A stretch of 64,000 nucleotides of DNA from Roseibium porphyridii. Lineage in GTDB: Bacteria; Pseudomonadota; Alphaproteobacteria; Rhizobiales; Stappiaceae. The notes under the pieces were generated by a model. That model did no database searches. It was not told where the DNA came from and saw only the letters and a list, made by a program, of their open reading frames with translations. The position numbers and the translations under genes were made by a program. The DNA lies in the NCBI RefSeq assembly GCF_026191725.2, contig NZ_CP120863.1, positions 724,001 through 788,000 on the forward strand, given 5' to 3'. Below, in pieces: positions 8,328-16,399 of the stretch (position 1 is the stretch's first letter; each line of letters opens with the position of its first letter).

Positions 8328-8897
8328 TCACTCTTTCGTGTTCTTGTCGACCGCATATTCGTTTGAGACAAGCTTTGCGAATTTCCGGTCTAGCGCCATG
8401 CGGTCCTGCGCCGGCATGTCGGGCCAGACGATCTGAGCGCCGACAAAGGCCGCATACTCGATCTGGGCGATCTGCATTGCTTCGTCATCTGGCAGACCGC
8501 GGTCACGGTAAAGGTCGGCGACGAAATCGGTTCTCAGCTTGTCGACTTCCTGCAGCACTTCGCGTGTTGCACTGTTCGACTGAGCGAACTGACGAACTTT
8601 TCGTTCCAGCTCATGATCCAGATGATTGGCAAGGTGAGACAGTTTCTGGCGCCTGTCTTTGACTGCCGGGCCAAGTGTTTTGTCGGCGACATCCAGCGTG
8701 TGCTGCTGCTTCCATGCCTGCATCATTTCCAGGATGAAGACACCATGGTCCTGGAAGTGATGGTAAAACGAACCGCGTGTACGCTCGGCAGCGCTGCAAA
8801 GGGCCTCCACGGTCAGTCCGGCAGGACCATCCGATTTCAACTGGGACAGTCCCAGCGACAGCCAGTCGGATTTTCCGAAACGCTTGCGCTTAGTCAT
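8328..8897 (-). CDS. TetR/AcrR family transcriptional regulator
   Basis: A 189-residue protein with the TetR helix-turn-helix at residues about 10-55: 'GLTVEALCSAAERTRGSFYHHFQD', where SFYHHF is the signature of the recognition helix. The rest is a helical ligand-binding domain with no recognisable class. It lies on the same strand 121 bp after a small membrane-protein gene that has a strong palindrome in its promoter (9413-9431), which is a plausible target; this is inference. Confidence 0.88.
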   Translation of the reverse strand: MTKRKRFGKSDWLSLGLSQLKSDGPAGLTVEALCSAAERTRGSFYHHFQDHGVFILEMMQAWKQQHTLDVADKTLGPAVKDRRQKLSHLANHLDHELERKVRQFAQSNSATREVLQEVDKLRTDFVADLYRDRGLPDDEAMQIAQIEYAAFVGAQIVWPDMPAQDRMALDRKFAKLVSNEYAVDKNTKE

Positions 8898-9018
8898 CCT
8901 GCCTGGCTGCTCTTTCCATGTCTCGTCAATCCTGCCAGAGCTCCGATCCCTGGCTTTCGATTTTGCCGCGCACTGGATTTTCCAAGGTTATGCCGCACCT
9001 GATGTCCTCGGAGCCCGC

Positions 9019-9393
9019 CTAAAGTCCGACCGAACCGAGAGCCCCTAGAATGAGTATCGGCAGGAACAGCCAGCCTTGCGGCATATCCTTGTATTTCTGC
9101 TTCTTAATCGGAGGAACTGCAAGGCCGAGAAGAAAGAATGAAGCTGTAAGGGCTGTTGCCACCCAAGCCAACTCCAGGCTTTGGGGCCGAAAACCGGCAA
9201 CAACAAACAAAACTGAAAGCATGGCAAGTACGATCGTGACGATGTGCCAGCAGAAATAGGTCACGTATTTCGGAACCGGATGCAGATCCTGAGCCTTCAG
9301 AAGCGGAACGGCGATGGCGCGTCCGCCGGCAAATGTGTGAAGCAGACAGACCAGCAATGAGAGGAAACTGGCGAAAAGCAGAAGAGAATTCAT
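9019..9393 (-). CDS. Small four-helix membrane protein
   Basis: A 124-residue protein with four hydrophobic helices, starting MNSLLLFASFLSLL and containing 'FAGGRAIAVPLL' and 'TYFCWHIVTIVLAMLS'. No function is recognised. The frame continues upstream to 9594, but the ATG at 9393 is preceded by an ideal GGAGGT seven nt away and the upstream peptide is not protein-like. A perfect palindrome lies 20-38 nt upstream of the start, so transcription is probably repressed by a dimeric regulator, possibly the TetR protein encoded just downstream. Confidence 0.7.
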   Translation of the reverse strand: MNSLLLFASFLSLLVCLLHTFAGGRAIAVPLLKAQDLHPVPKYVTYFCWHIVTIVLAMLSVLFVVAGFRPQSLELAWVATALTASFFLLGLAVPPIKKQKYKDMPQGWLFLPILILGALGSVGL

Positions 9394-9412
9394 GGGCACC
9401 TCCATACAAACC

Positions 9413-9431
9413 ATAACATATGGTATGTTAT
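9413..9431. promoter_or_regulatory. Perfect palindrome in the promoter of the small membrane protein
   Basis: ATAACATA (9413-9420) and TATGTTAT (9424-9431) are perfect 8-bp arms around TGG. It lies just upstream of the ribosome site of the leftward gene, where a bound repressor would block transcription. The symmetry suits a MarR-, PadR- or TetR-type dimer. Confidence 0.55.
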
Positions 9432-9532
9432 TCTGCTTTTGAGAATGCTGCCAATGTGGCGTCCGGTCACAGGCAGCAGGACACATTTTTTTGCTTAACG
9501 TGACTGTGCGTTTGACACCTGCAAAATCCAAT

Positions 9533-9557
9533 GATAGCGCTATCCAAAGCGCTTTGG
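9533..9557. promoter_or_regulatory. Two adjoining LacI-type palindromes upstream of the ThuA gene
   Basis: GATAGCGCTATC (9533-9544) and CCAAAGCGCTTTGG (9544-9557) are both perfect even palindromes with a central CG step, the hallmark of LacI/GalR-family operators. They share one base, so their centres are 12 bp apart. A TTGACA box stands at 9512-9517, putting the first palindrome over the -10 position. The regulator is not encoded nearby. In rhizobia the thu genes are controlled by a LacI-type protein (ThuR), which supports the reading. Confidence 0.6.
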
Positions 9558-9616
9558 AATTTGTCGATTGCCGAAGCCTACATATCCAAAACACCGCACA
9601 TAATCGGGAGGGTCAA

Positions 9617-10402
9617 ATGCCGATCAGAACCGTAGTCTGGGGCGAAAACGTCCACGAACAGCACAACCAAATCGTCGCGGACACCTACCCGAAAGGTATG
9701 CATGAGTGCATTGCGGAGGCTTTGAACGAAGACCCCGATATCAACGCCACAACAGCAACACTTCAGGATCCTGAGCATGGCTTGACTGAAGAACGGTTGC
9801 GCGAAACCGATGTTCTGTTGTGGTGGGGTCATGCTGCCCATGGCGACGTTTCCGACGAGGTTGTCGACCGGGTTTGCGATGCGGTTTGGTCCGGCATGGG
9901 CATGTTGTTTCTCCATTCCGCTCATTTCGCCAAACCGTTCAAGCGGCTGATGGGAGGACCTTGCAATCTGACCTGGCGCGAGGCCGGTGAACGCGAGCGG
10001 CTTTGGGTTACCAGCCGCAATCATCCGATCACCAAAGGTCTGCCGGACAGCTTCGAGCTGGAAATGGAAGAAATGTATGGCGAGCCGTTCGGTGTGCCAG
10101 AACCGCTGGAAACGGTTTTCATCAGCTGGTTCCAGGGCGGCGAAGTGTTCCGGTCGGGCCTGACCTACAAACGCGGTGCGGGCAGCATCTTCTATTTTAG
10201 GCCGGGGCACGAAACCTACCCGACCTATTACAACGACCACGTTCGTCAGGTGTTGAAGAACGGTGTCAAGTGGGCCTTCAACCCAATGGACCGGCTGGCC
10301 GACCCGAATGCAGCTCCGAATGTGCCGGTCGATGCGGCGCCGGAAAAAATAGAGGAACGTGGACCGAAACTTCACGCCGAAGGCGAAGAAGGGTATCGCT
10401 AG
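9617..10402 (+). CDS. ThuA domain protein (trehalose-utilisation type)
   Basis: A 261-residue cytosolic protein of the ThuA family, which has a class I glutamine amidotransferase-like fold. Visible features are the opening 'MPIRTVVWGENVHEQ', 'VLLWWGHAAHGDV', 'GMGMLFLHSAHFAKPF' and the C-terminal 'FYFRPGHETYPTYY' that marks the family. The start is set by GGGAGG (9606-9612) before the ATG at 9617, although the frame is open further upstream. It is followed by a Gfo/Idh/MocA dehydrogenase in the same direction, the same pairing as thuA-thuB of sugar (trehalose) catabolism. The sugar is not determined here and no transport genes are in the window. Confidence 0.85.
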   Translation: MPIRTVVWGENVHEQHNQIVADTYPKGMHECIAEALNEDPDINATTATLQDPEHGLTEERLRETDVLLWWGHAAHGDVSDEVVDRVCDAVWSGMGMLFLHSAHFAKPFKRLMGGPCNLTWREAGERERLWVTSRNHPITKGLPDSFELEMEEMYGEPFGVPEPLETVFISWFQGGEVFRSGLTYKRGAGSIFYFRPGHETYPTYYNDHVRQVLKNGVKWAFNPMDRLADPNAAPNVPVDAAPEKIEERGPKLHAEGEEGYR

Positions 10403-10468
10403 TATTCTTTCCTTTTCAAAACCGCAGGTGTGGCCGTGTGTTCGGCATTCCTGCGGACGGAGTATTTC

Positions 10469-11542
10469 ATGACGACTTCTGAAAAACCGGTCCGGATGCT
10501 TGTCCTGGGGACGGGCAATATGGCGCGCGTTCATGCCGAAGCTTTCCAGAAGATGCCTGGAGTCGAGCTTGTTGCAGGTGTCGACAGGCGCACGGATGTG
10601 TTGGCCGAGTTTTGCGATGAATTCGCAATTCCTCACCGGTTTTCAGATCTGGATGAGGCGATATCCTGGGGTGCATTCGATGCCGTGGCCAACGTGACAC
10701 CGGATGGCGCGCACCATCCAACAACGATGCCTTTGCTGAAAGCGGGCAAACACGTTCTTTGCGAAAAACCGTTGGCCACCAACGCCCAACATGCCGACGA
10801 AATGGCAGCACTCGCCCGTGCTGAGGGGCTGGTGGGTATGGTGAACCTGTCTTATCGCAATGTTGCGGTTCTTCAGGAGGCAGCCAAACTGGTCGCCGCG
10901 GGGGCAATTGGGTCTCCTCGCCATTTCGAGGCCTCCTACCTGCAGAGCTGGTTGACGCAACCTGCCTGGGGGGAATGGCGCACGGAAAGCCAGTGGCTTT
11001 GGCGTCTTTCGACTGAACATGGTTCGAAAGGCGTGCTCGGTGACGTGGGAATTCACATCATCGATTTCGTGACCTTTGCTGCCGGAAGCCAGGTTCGCGA
11101 CCTCTCCTGCCGCCTGAAAACCTTCGACAAGGCGGAGGGTGGGCGGATCGGCGGCTATACCCTTGATGCAAACGACAGTTTCACATTGCAGGCCGAGCTG
11201 GAGAACGGAGCGCTCGGAACCATCAGCGCGACCCGTTTCGCAACCGGCCACCTGAACGATCTTCGCCTGCGTCTTTATGGCGACAAAGGTGGGCTGGAAA
11301 TTCTCTTCGAACAGCGATCTGAAAGTCTGCGTATCTGCCGCGAGCCAGATCTACAAACTGCCGAATGGCAGGAGCTTACCGTCCCTCCTGTGACCACAAT
11401 CTATGAGCGGTTCATTTCGGCAATCAGAGGCGACAGCGAAGCCGAACCGGATTTCGATCACGGTGCCCGGTTGCAACACGCGCTTGACGCTGCCGAGCGT
11501 TCTCATGCCGAAGGCAGCCGCTTCCTCAAGCTCTCCGATTAG
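10469..11542 (+). CDS. Gfo/Idh/MocA family oxidoreductase
   Basis: A 357-residue NAD(P)-dependent sugar dehydrogenase-type protein. The Rossmann motif is 'LVLGTGNMARVHAEAF' near the N-terminus, then 'HVLCEKPLATN' with the family EKP lysine, and later 'GVLGDVGIHIIDFV' containing the D-x-x-x-H pair of the active site. The start ATG (10469) has GGAG six nt upstream; the frame also offers a GTG at 10430 without one. It follows the ThuA gene by 66 nt, so they probably form one operon controlled by the LacI-type sites at 9533-9557. It may correspond to ThuB, but orthology is not shown. Confidence 0.85.
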   Translation: MTTSEKPVRMLVLGTGNMARVHAEAFQKMPGVELVAGVDRRTDVLAEFCDEFAIPHRFSDLDEAISWGAFDAVANVTPDGAHHPTTMPLLKAGKHVLCEKPLATNAQHADEMAALARAEGLVGMVNLSYRNVAVLQEAAKLVAAGAIGSPRHFEASYLQSWLTQPAWGEWRTESQWLWRLSTEHGSKGVLGDVGIHIIDFVTFAAGSQVRDLSCRLKTFDKAEGGRIGGYTLDANDSFTLQAELENGALGTISATRFATGHLNDLRLRLYGDKGGLEILFEQRSESLRICREPDLQTAEWQELTVPPVTTIYERFISAIRGDSEAEPDFDHGARLQHALDAAERSHAEGSRFLKLSD

Positions 11543-11556
11543 ACTTCCCATAAGAG

Positions 11557-11594
11557 CTGCAGCGGAGCTTTTGAAATGAGAAGCTCCGCTGCAG
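11557..11594 (+). terminator. Perfect 14-bp stem-loop after the ThuA/Gfo-Idh pair
   Basis: CTGCAGCGGAGCTT (11557-11570) and AAGCTCCGCTGCAG (11581-11594) are fully complementary, with a 10-nt loop. It lies 14 nt after the dehydrogenase stop. The T-run is missing, so it may stabilise the 3' end or end transcription weakly. Confidence 0.5.
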
Positions 11595-11932
11595 AAGTAG
11601 GTACTAGAGGCAGGGCAACAACGCGGGATCGATCGCCACAGCGACAGGCTCTTCCGGAAATTGCATCTTCCTTTTTATAGGTCAGGCCCTGATACTTCGT
11701 TCAGAGCCAACGACAGGTTTTTCTCAATTTTTAGACGAAACGGTTTTTATCGATCAAAACCGGCCAAAACTCGGGAAAAAGCACAAATTCTTCACAGCAA
11801 AAAAAGTGCTCTCCAGAACAACAGATGCTTGTGTCCTTCGCCCGGAAGCAGGCTCCATGAGGTAGCTGTTTTTGGTGCAAGAACAGCGCAGCAGATACTG
11901 CTTTTAATGTGAAGGATGTTGAACCAAACATG
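11595..11932. other. Intergenic stretch without a recognised gene
   Basis: About 340 bp between the Gfo/Idh hairpin and the tRNA terminator. It is AT-richer than its surroundings, with short open frames that lack ribosome sites and family resemblance. Nothing functional is seen. Confidence 0.5.
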
Positions 11933-11959
11933 AAAAAAGCCGCCAAAAGGCGGCTTTTT
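11933..11959 (-). terminator. Rho-independent terminator of tRNA-Gly
   Basis: GCCGCC (11939-11944), loop AAAA, GGCGGC (11949-11954), flanked by A- and T-runs on both sides. It lies about 30 nt past the 3' end of the leftward tRNA gene. The symmetry makes it usable in both directions. Confidence 0.85.
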
Positions 11960-11987
11960 CAACTCACTGGGGTAAGTGAGGAAATTT

Positions 11988-12062
11988 TGGAGCGGGCGAT
12001 GGGATTCGAACCCACGACCCCAACCTTGGCAAGGTTGTGCTCTACCCCTGAGCTACACCCGC
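11988..12062 (-). tRNA. tRNA-Gly (anticodon GCC)
   Basis: 75 nt including encoded CCA. The complement begins GCGGGTG, has the D-arm AGCTCAGGGGTAGAGC, an anticodon stem-loop with TTGCCAA (anticodon GCC, complement of 12028-12030), the T-arm GTGGGTTCGAATCCCAT and closes with the acceptor CGCCCGC plus TCCA. All four stems pair. It is a single tRNA gene with its own terminator; it could in principle serve as an integration target, but no integrase or direct repeat is seen. Confidence 0.97.
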
Positions 12063-12302
12063 ATATTGTTCCAGCGCCCAGCGAAGATCGCCCCGGCGTC
12101 GGTGGCGCAGTATATGAACTAAGCTGAGACGGAATGCAACACCGAATTTACAGAATTTTTTTTGGCTGTCGTTCTGTGGAGTTTGTGCCGTTCCTTCGTT
12201 TCAAATCCGCAGAATTCTGCCGCTTTTTTATATTCTTTTTTCTTGTCGTCACCTTTCAAATTGCGTTAGACAGCGCTGAAAGCGAAAAATTCAGGAAAAA
12301 TC

Positions 12303-12824
12303 ATGCCCGCATCCCGTGACGACCTCATGACCTTCTTCAAGGATCTGGAAATCGAGGTCACAACGACTGACCATGAACCGGTGTTCACGGTGGCCGAATC
12401 CGGCGATCTGCACGACAGGATCCCGGGCGGTCACACCAAGAACCTGTTCGTCAAGGACAAGAAGGGCCGTCTGTTTCTGATCGTGCTGCTGCACGATGCT
12501 GAGGTTGACCTCAAGAAGGTTCACCAGATCATAGGCGGACAGGGCCGCGTCTCGTTTGGCAACGCCGACCTGCTGATGGACGTGCTGGGTGTGGAGCCCG
12601 GTTCGGTAACGCCTTTCTCACTTGTCAACGATCGCGAGAGCCAGCGGGTGACACCCGTGTTCGACGCGGCCATGATGCAGCATGATGTGTTGAACTATCA
12701 TCCCTTGAAAAATGACGCGACCACGTCGATTTCAGCCAGTGACCTGCTGAAATTTGCTAAAGCGTGCGGACATAGCGTTGCTGTTTTGGCGGTGAGCGAA
12801 GAAGCAAAAGCAGCTGGTCTTTGA
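12303..12824 (+). CDS. Prolyl-tRNA editing protein (YbaK/ProX family)
   Basis: A 173-residue stand-alone editing domain of the YbaK/ProRS-INS superfamily. It hydrolyses mischarged tRNA(Pro), most likely Ala-tRNA(Pro) in the ProXp-ala (PrdX-like) branch. Visible family features are 'TVAESGDLHDRIPGGHTKNLFVKDKKG', where the lysine in 'TKNLFVKD' is the catalytic type, followed by 'SFGNADLLMDVLGVEPGSVTPFSL' and 'VFDAAMM'. It is freestanding and precedes the thioredoxin gene by about 130 nt. Confidence 0.88.
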   Translation: MPASRDDLMTFFKDLEIEVTTTDHEPVFTVAESGDLHDRIPGGHTKNLFVKDKKGRLFLIVLLHDAEVDLKKVHQIIGGQGRVSFGNADLLMDVLGVEPGSVTPFSLVNDRESQRVTPVFDAAMMQHDVLNYHPLKNDATTSISASDLLKFAKACGHSVAVLAVSEEAKAAGL

Positions 12825-12952
12825 CCGGCTGATTTCAGGATTTGTAATTCGGTCGCTGCGGAGCCATGTTAGGGGCCAATTCAACCGAATATGATGATTT
12901 GATTCAGGACGCGCCGCGACGAGCGGAAGCGTCGAAGTTTAAGAGGCGGCAC

Positions 12953-13948
12953 ATGAGTAACGGCAACTACAGCATTGGCGGCCAGGTCGGCGGCGGGTTC
13001 GGCGCCAGCATGGGTGGCGATTACGGTAGCCAGGGTGGTGGTTTTGGAGGCGACGGTGGCGGAGATGGTCCGACCGGTGGCGATCTCATCTTTAATGTGA
13101 CCACGCAGACCTTCATGGCAGACGTCATGGAAGCTTCACGGCAGCAGCCGGTTCTGGTGGATTTCTGGGCACCCTGGTGCGGCCCGTGCAAACAGTTGAC
13201 GCCAATCATTGAGGCCGCAGTCAAGGCGGCAGGCGGAACCGTCAAGCTGGCCAAGATGAATATCGACGACCACCCGGAAATCGCCGGGCAAATGGGCATT
13301 CAGTCCATTCCGGCCGTCGTTGCCTTCAAGGATGGTCAGCCGGTTGATGGCTTCATGGGTGCTCAGCAGGAAAGTCAGGTGAAGGAATTCATCGAAAAGC
13401 TTGCTGGCCCGGCGCCTGTCAATCAGGCGGATGCCTTTCTGGAACAAGCCGAGCAGCTGCTTGTTGAAAAGGACTTCGGTCAGGCTGCACAGCTTTTCGG
13501 CGCTGTGATGCAGATGGAACCGGACAACGTAAAGGCCATTTGCGGTCTGGCGCAGTGCTATCTTGGCGCAGATGAATTGGAGCGTGCCACCCAGGCCCTG
13601 GACATGGTTCCCGAAGACAAACGCTCCGAGGAAGCCTATACGGCAGCAAAGGCAGCGCTTGATCTTGCTGAGCAGGCAGCCTCGCTCGGCGACCTTGCCG
13701 GGCTTCAGGAGCGGATTGCAAAAGATCCGCAGGACCTGCAGGCGCGGTTCGATCTGGCGCTCGGCCTCAACGGCAAGGGCGACAAGAACGGAGCAGTCGA
13801 CCAGCTGATTGAAATCGTGCGCAATGATCGGGAATGGAACGAAGACGGTGCGCGCAAGCAGCTGCTGCAATTCTTTGAGGCCTGGGGCTTCAAGGACCCG
13901 GCAAGCGCCTATGGCCGCCGGAAACTTTCCGCCGTCCTGTTTGCTTGA
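12953..13948 (+). CDS. Thioredoxin with C-terminal TPR repeats (CnoX/YbbN type)
   Basis: A 331-residue chaperedoxin-like protein. Residues 1-45 are glycine-rich and low in complexity. A thioredoxin domain follows with W-C76-G-P-C79-K. The C-terminal half (from about 165) has helical TPR-like repeats ending in the family-typical 'WNEDGARKQLLQFFEAWG'. CnoX proteins protect clients from overoxidation and pass them to GroEL. The frame extends to 12866, but I chose the ATG at 12953, which follows AGAGG and matches the usual N-terminus of rhizobial homologues. It lies in a row with the LON-domain and Trm112 genes, an order common in alphaproteobacteria. Confidence 0.9.
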   Translation: MSNGNYSIGGQVGGGFGASMGGDYGSQGGGFGGDGGGDGPTGGDLIFNVTTQTFMADVMEASRQQPVLVDFWAPWCGPCKQLTPIIEAAVKAAGGTVKLAKMNIDDHPEIAGQMGIQSIPAVVAFKDGQPVDGFMGAQQESQVKEFIEKLAGPAPVNQADAFLEQAEQLLVEKDFGQAAQLFGAVMQMEPDNVKAICGLAQCYLGADELERATQALDMVPEDKRSEEAYTAAKAALDLAEQAASLGDLAGLQERIAKDPQDLQARFDLALGLNGKGDKNGAVDQLIEIVRNDREWNEDGARKQLLQFFEAWGFKDPASAYGRRKLSAVLFA

Positions 13949-14030
13949 CGATTGCAGCAAGTGCCACACATTTAGGGAAGCATCATGCTGGCGATATTGC
14001 GAAAATAACCAAAACAATGAAGGCGCTGTA

Positions 14031-14708
14031 ATGCAGGCAGGAAACGCCATTTACGAGACGATTGCGGATTTGCCAGCGGCCTTGCCCGTATTTCCGCTTT
14101 CAGGTGCCTTGTTGCTTCCCCGGACGCAATTGCCGCTCAATATTTTCGAGCAACGATATATCGACATGGTTGACGCCGCACTTGCAGGCAACCGATTGAT
14201 CGGCATGGTTCAACCTTTGCCAGAGCGTCTTGCCGGAGATCCGGATACTCCGGATCTTGCGAGCGTTGGCTGTGTAGGACGTTTGACAAGTTTTCAGGAA
14301 ACAGGAGACGGGCGTTACCTGATCACCCTCCAGGGTATTACCCGTTTCGCACTCGGAAACGAGCGCAAGAGCTACAGCCGGTTCCGTGAGGTTGAGTGTG
14401 ACTTTGCCGCCTTTGCCAACGATTTGAGGTGCGGTGAGGGTGAAGACGGCGTTGACCGAAATGGTCTTTTGAAAACCCTGCGCAGTTATCTGGATGCAAA
14501 CAATCTGGAGGCGGATTGGCAGAGCGTTTCTGAAGCTGAGACGGAAGTTCTGGTCAATGCCTTGTGCATGATGTGTCCTTATGGTCCTCAGGAGAAGCAG
14601 GCCTTGCTTGAAGCAAGGGATCTCAGAACCCGTGCGGAGACCCTGATTGCGATCACCGAGATGGATCTGGCAAAATCACAAAATGACGGCGGCTCAACGC
14701 TGCAGTGA
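14031..14708 (+). CDS. LON peptidase substrate-binding domain protein
   Basis: A 225-residue protein consisting of the Lon N-terminal (PUA-like) domain without ATPase or protease domains. The diagnostic opening is 'LPVFPLSGALLLPRTQLPLNIFEQRYI', with a later 'VGCVGRLTSFQETGDGRYLITLQG'. Its role is probably substrate or protein binding, not proteolysis. The open frame starts inside the thioredoxin gene, but the ATG at 14031 gives the family-typical N-terminus. It is in an operon-like line with the upstream thioredoxin and the downstream Trm112 protein. Confidence 0.9.
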   Translation: MQAGNAIYETIADLPAALPVFPLSGALLLPRTQLPLNIFEQRYIDMVDAALAGNRLIGMVQPLPERLAGDPDTPDLASVGCVGRLTSFQETGDGRYLITLQGITRFALGNERKSYSRFREVECDFAAFANDLRCGEGEDGVDRNGLLKTLRSYLDANNLEADWQSVSEAETEVLVNALCMMCPYGPQEKQALLEARDLRTRAETLIAITEMDLAKSQNDGGSTLQ

Positions 14709-14766
14709 CCCTGCCGGCCGAAAAATTAATTCCACCAAGCCGGCTGTTTTAAGAGACTGACCAATT

Positions 14767-14958
14767 ATGAACGAAACAAGTGAACGCACCGTCGACCGCA
14801 AGCTGCTGGAGTTGCTCGTCTGTCCGGTAACAAAGTCCACGCTGGAATATGATGCAGAAGCACAGGAGCTGATTTCCCGCTCCGCCAAGCTGGCCTATCC
14901 GATCAGAAACGGCATTCCGATCATGCTGCCAGATGAGGCGCGCGTGTTGGAGGACTGA
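14767..14958 (+). CDS. Trm112 family protein (YcaR-like)
   Basis: A 63-residue protein with '[17 protein letters not shown]' and '[17 protein letters not shown]', the two conserved blocks of the bacterial Trm112/YcaR family. Eukaryotic and archaeal Trm112 activates methyltransferases; the bacterial role is less clear. Here the first zinc motif keeps a single Cys. A terminator follows immediately. Confidence 0.9.
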   Translation: MNETSERTVDRKLLELLVCPVTKSTLEYDAEAQELISRSAKLAYPIRNGIPIMLPDEARVLED

Positions 14959-14980
14959 GGCGGAATGCCTGATATACAGC

Positions 14981-15010
14981 AAAAGCCCGGGTCGTTGCCC
15001 GGGCTTTTTC
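14981..15010. terminator. Bidirectional Rho-independent terminator
   Basis: AAAAGCCCGGG (14981-14991), loop TCGTTG, CCCGGGCTTTTT (14998-15009). It sits between the converging Trm112 and YggT genes. Confidence 0.9.
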
Positions 15011-15027
15011 GTTTTCTGTGAACCGGG

Positions 15028-15324
15028 TCAGTACCCTCGGAACATTGGCATCAAGTTCAAGATAATGATCTGACGCAGGAAGATAATCCCGAGCAGCAAG
15101 ATAACCGGCGAAATGTCTATGCCGCCGAGATTCGGCAGAAACCGGCGAATTGGCCTCAATGCAGGCTCGGTGAGATTATAGAGCGCCCTGCCGATCGAAT
15201 TGATGATCTGGTTGTTGGAATTGATGATGTTGAAGGCATATAGCCAGGAGAAAATCGCACTGGCGATAATGATGTAGAAGTAGAGATCCAGTGCAATGAG
15301 GATCACGTTGAAGAGTGCGGTCAT
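15028..15324 (-). CDS. YggT family membrane protein
   Basis: A 98-residue protein with two hydrophobic segments separated by the family motif '[27 protein letters not shown]' (the T-E-P-x-L-x-P-I-R signature). YggT proteins are short inner-membrane proteins linked in some species to cell division or osmotic shock, though the mechanism is unknown. It is a stand-alone gene convergent with Trm112. Confidence 0.92.
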   Translation of the reverse strand: MTALFNVILIALDLYFYIIIASAIFSWLYAFNIINSNNQIINSIGRALYNLTEPALRPIRRFLPNLGGIDISPVILLLGIIFLRQIIILNLMPMFRGY

Positions 15325-15447
15325 GGTCTGGTCCGTTGCCGTTCAATATCAGTCTTTGTCATCATGTAGCTTTCCGGCGTGGCCGCTGCAAGGCAGGCTG
15401 TCATTTAACCGGGTTATGTTTAATGCCTGCAACCAGCGATGCTAAAT

Positions 15448-15460
15448 TGCAACAGTTGCA
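15448..15460. promoter_or_regulatory. Short inverted repeat upstream of the MipA gene
   Basis: TGCAA (15448-15452), CAG, TTGCA (15456-15460). The perfect 5-bp arms lie 85 nt upstream of the mipA-like start. It could be an operator, but at this size chance is not excluded. Confidence 0.25.
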
Positions 15461-15544
15461 TAAAACCGGGATTCCTTAGGCTTTGTATAAGTCTTAGTCG
15501 TGCTATCTTCCCTGCCAATGGGAATCCCTATGGATGTTATCTGA

Positions 15545-16348
15545 ATGTTGAAGCTGTTTTCGCGCGCTGCGCTTGCCCTTGCCCTGAGCGCCGTGACCGG
15601 TAGCGCACTGGCTCAAAGTGGTGACCTTTCCGCTCAAGATGCCAATCGTCAGTTTGTAGTCGATCTGGGCATCGGCGCCATCGCCAAGCCGCGCTATGAA
15701 GCCGCGGACTCTTACCTGATCTATCCGTTTCCGATCATTTCGGTTGGCCGGTTCTATCTGCCGGGACTTGGGCAGGTTGTTGACGGTCGGCGGAAAAGTG
15801 GAATTTTCTTCTTTCCCTCGTTCAACTTTATCGGCGAGCGCAAGGCGAGCGACAGCAACGATCTGCGCGGCACACGCACCATTGACTGGGCAGTTGAACT
15901 CGGTCTTGGCGGTGGGTTCCGGACAGAGCATTTCCGTGCTTTTGCCGAGCTGCGCCAAGGTATCAACGGCCACACCGGGCAGGTGGGTCAGCTTGGTCTC
16001 GATGGTATCGTCTATCCAGCTGAAAAGTGGGAAGTGTCCTTCGGTCCGCGAGCCGATTTTGCAACGGACGATTACATGGACACCTATTTCGGTGTGACAA
16101 GCTCCGAGGCCGCGGCAAGTGGCGGTCGCCTGACGCGGTATGACCCAAGTGGCGGGTTCAAGAGCGTCGGCCTGGCAGCTCGTGCAAGCTATGATTGGAA
16201 CGACGATGTGCGTTTGCACATTCAGGGCGGGTATGACCGTCTGGTCGGCGATGCTGCTGACAGCCCGATTGCAAGGAACGGCAGCAAAGACCAGTTTAGC
16301 CTGGGTGTCGGTGTCAGCTACCGCTTTGCATTCGATCTCTTCGACTGA
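15545..16348 (+). CDS. MipA/OmpV family outer-membrane protein
   Basis: A 267-residue beta-barrel protein with a signal peptide (residues 1-23, 'ALSAVTGSALAQ'). The family blocks 'DLGIGAIAKPRYEAADSYLIYPFPIISV' and 'GAAVELGLG'-like strands are seen, and the chain ends with an alternating 'FSLGVGVSYRFAFDLFD' strand typical of outer-membrane insertion. In E. coli MipA links murein enzymes; many OmpV homologues are simply porin-like. It is monocistronic with a terminator after it. Confidence 0.88.
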   Translation: MLKLFSRAALALALSAVTGSALAQSGDLSAQDANRQFVVDLGIGAIAKPRYEAADSYLIYPFPIISVGRFYLPGLGQVVDGRRKSGIFFFPSFNFIGERKASDSNDLRGTRTIDWAVELGLGGGFRTEHFRAFAELRQGINGHTGQVGQLGLDGIVYPAEKWEVSFGPRADFATDDYMDTYFGVTSSEAAASGGRLTRYDPSGGFKSVGLAARASYDWNDDVRLHIQGGYDRLVGDAADSPIARNGSKDQFSLGVGVSYRFAFDLFD

Positions 16349-16372
16349 GTTGGTCTTACAAGCGACGATTTG

Positions 16373-16399
16373 AAAAGGAGGCCTTGTGCCTCCTTTTTT
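16373..16399 (+). terminator. Rho-independent terminator of the MipA gene
   Basis: AAAAGGAGGC (16373-16382), loop CTTGT, GCCTCC plus a six-T run (16388-16399). It lies 25 nt after the stop codon. Confidence 0.88.

Noticed and set aside
9578..10636. 352-codon minus-strand frame over the ThuA gene
   Set aside because: Antisense shadow; ThuA and Gfo/Idh genes explain the region with good starts and motifs.
11988..12062. tRNA-Gly as an attachment site of a genomic island
   Set aside because: No integrase, no direct repeat of the tRNA 3' end and no change in gene style on either side.
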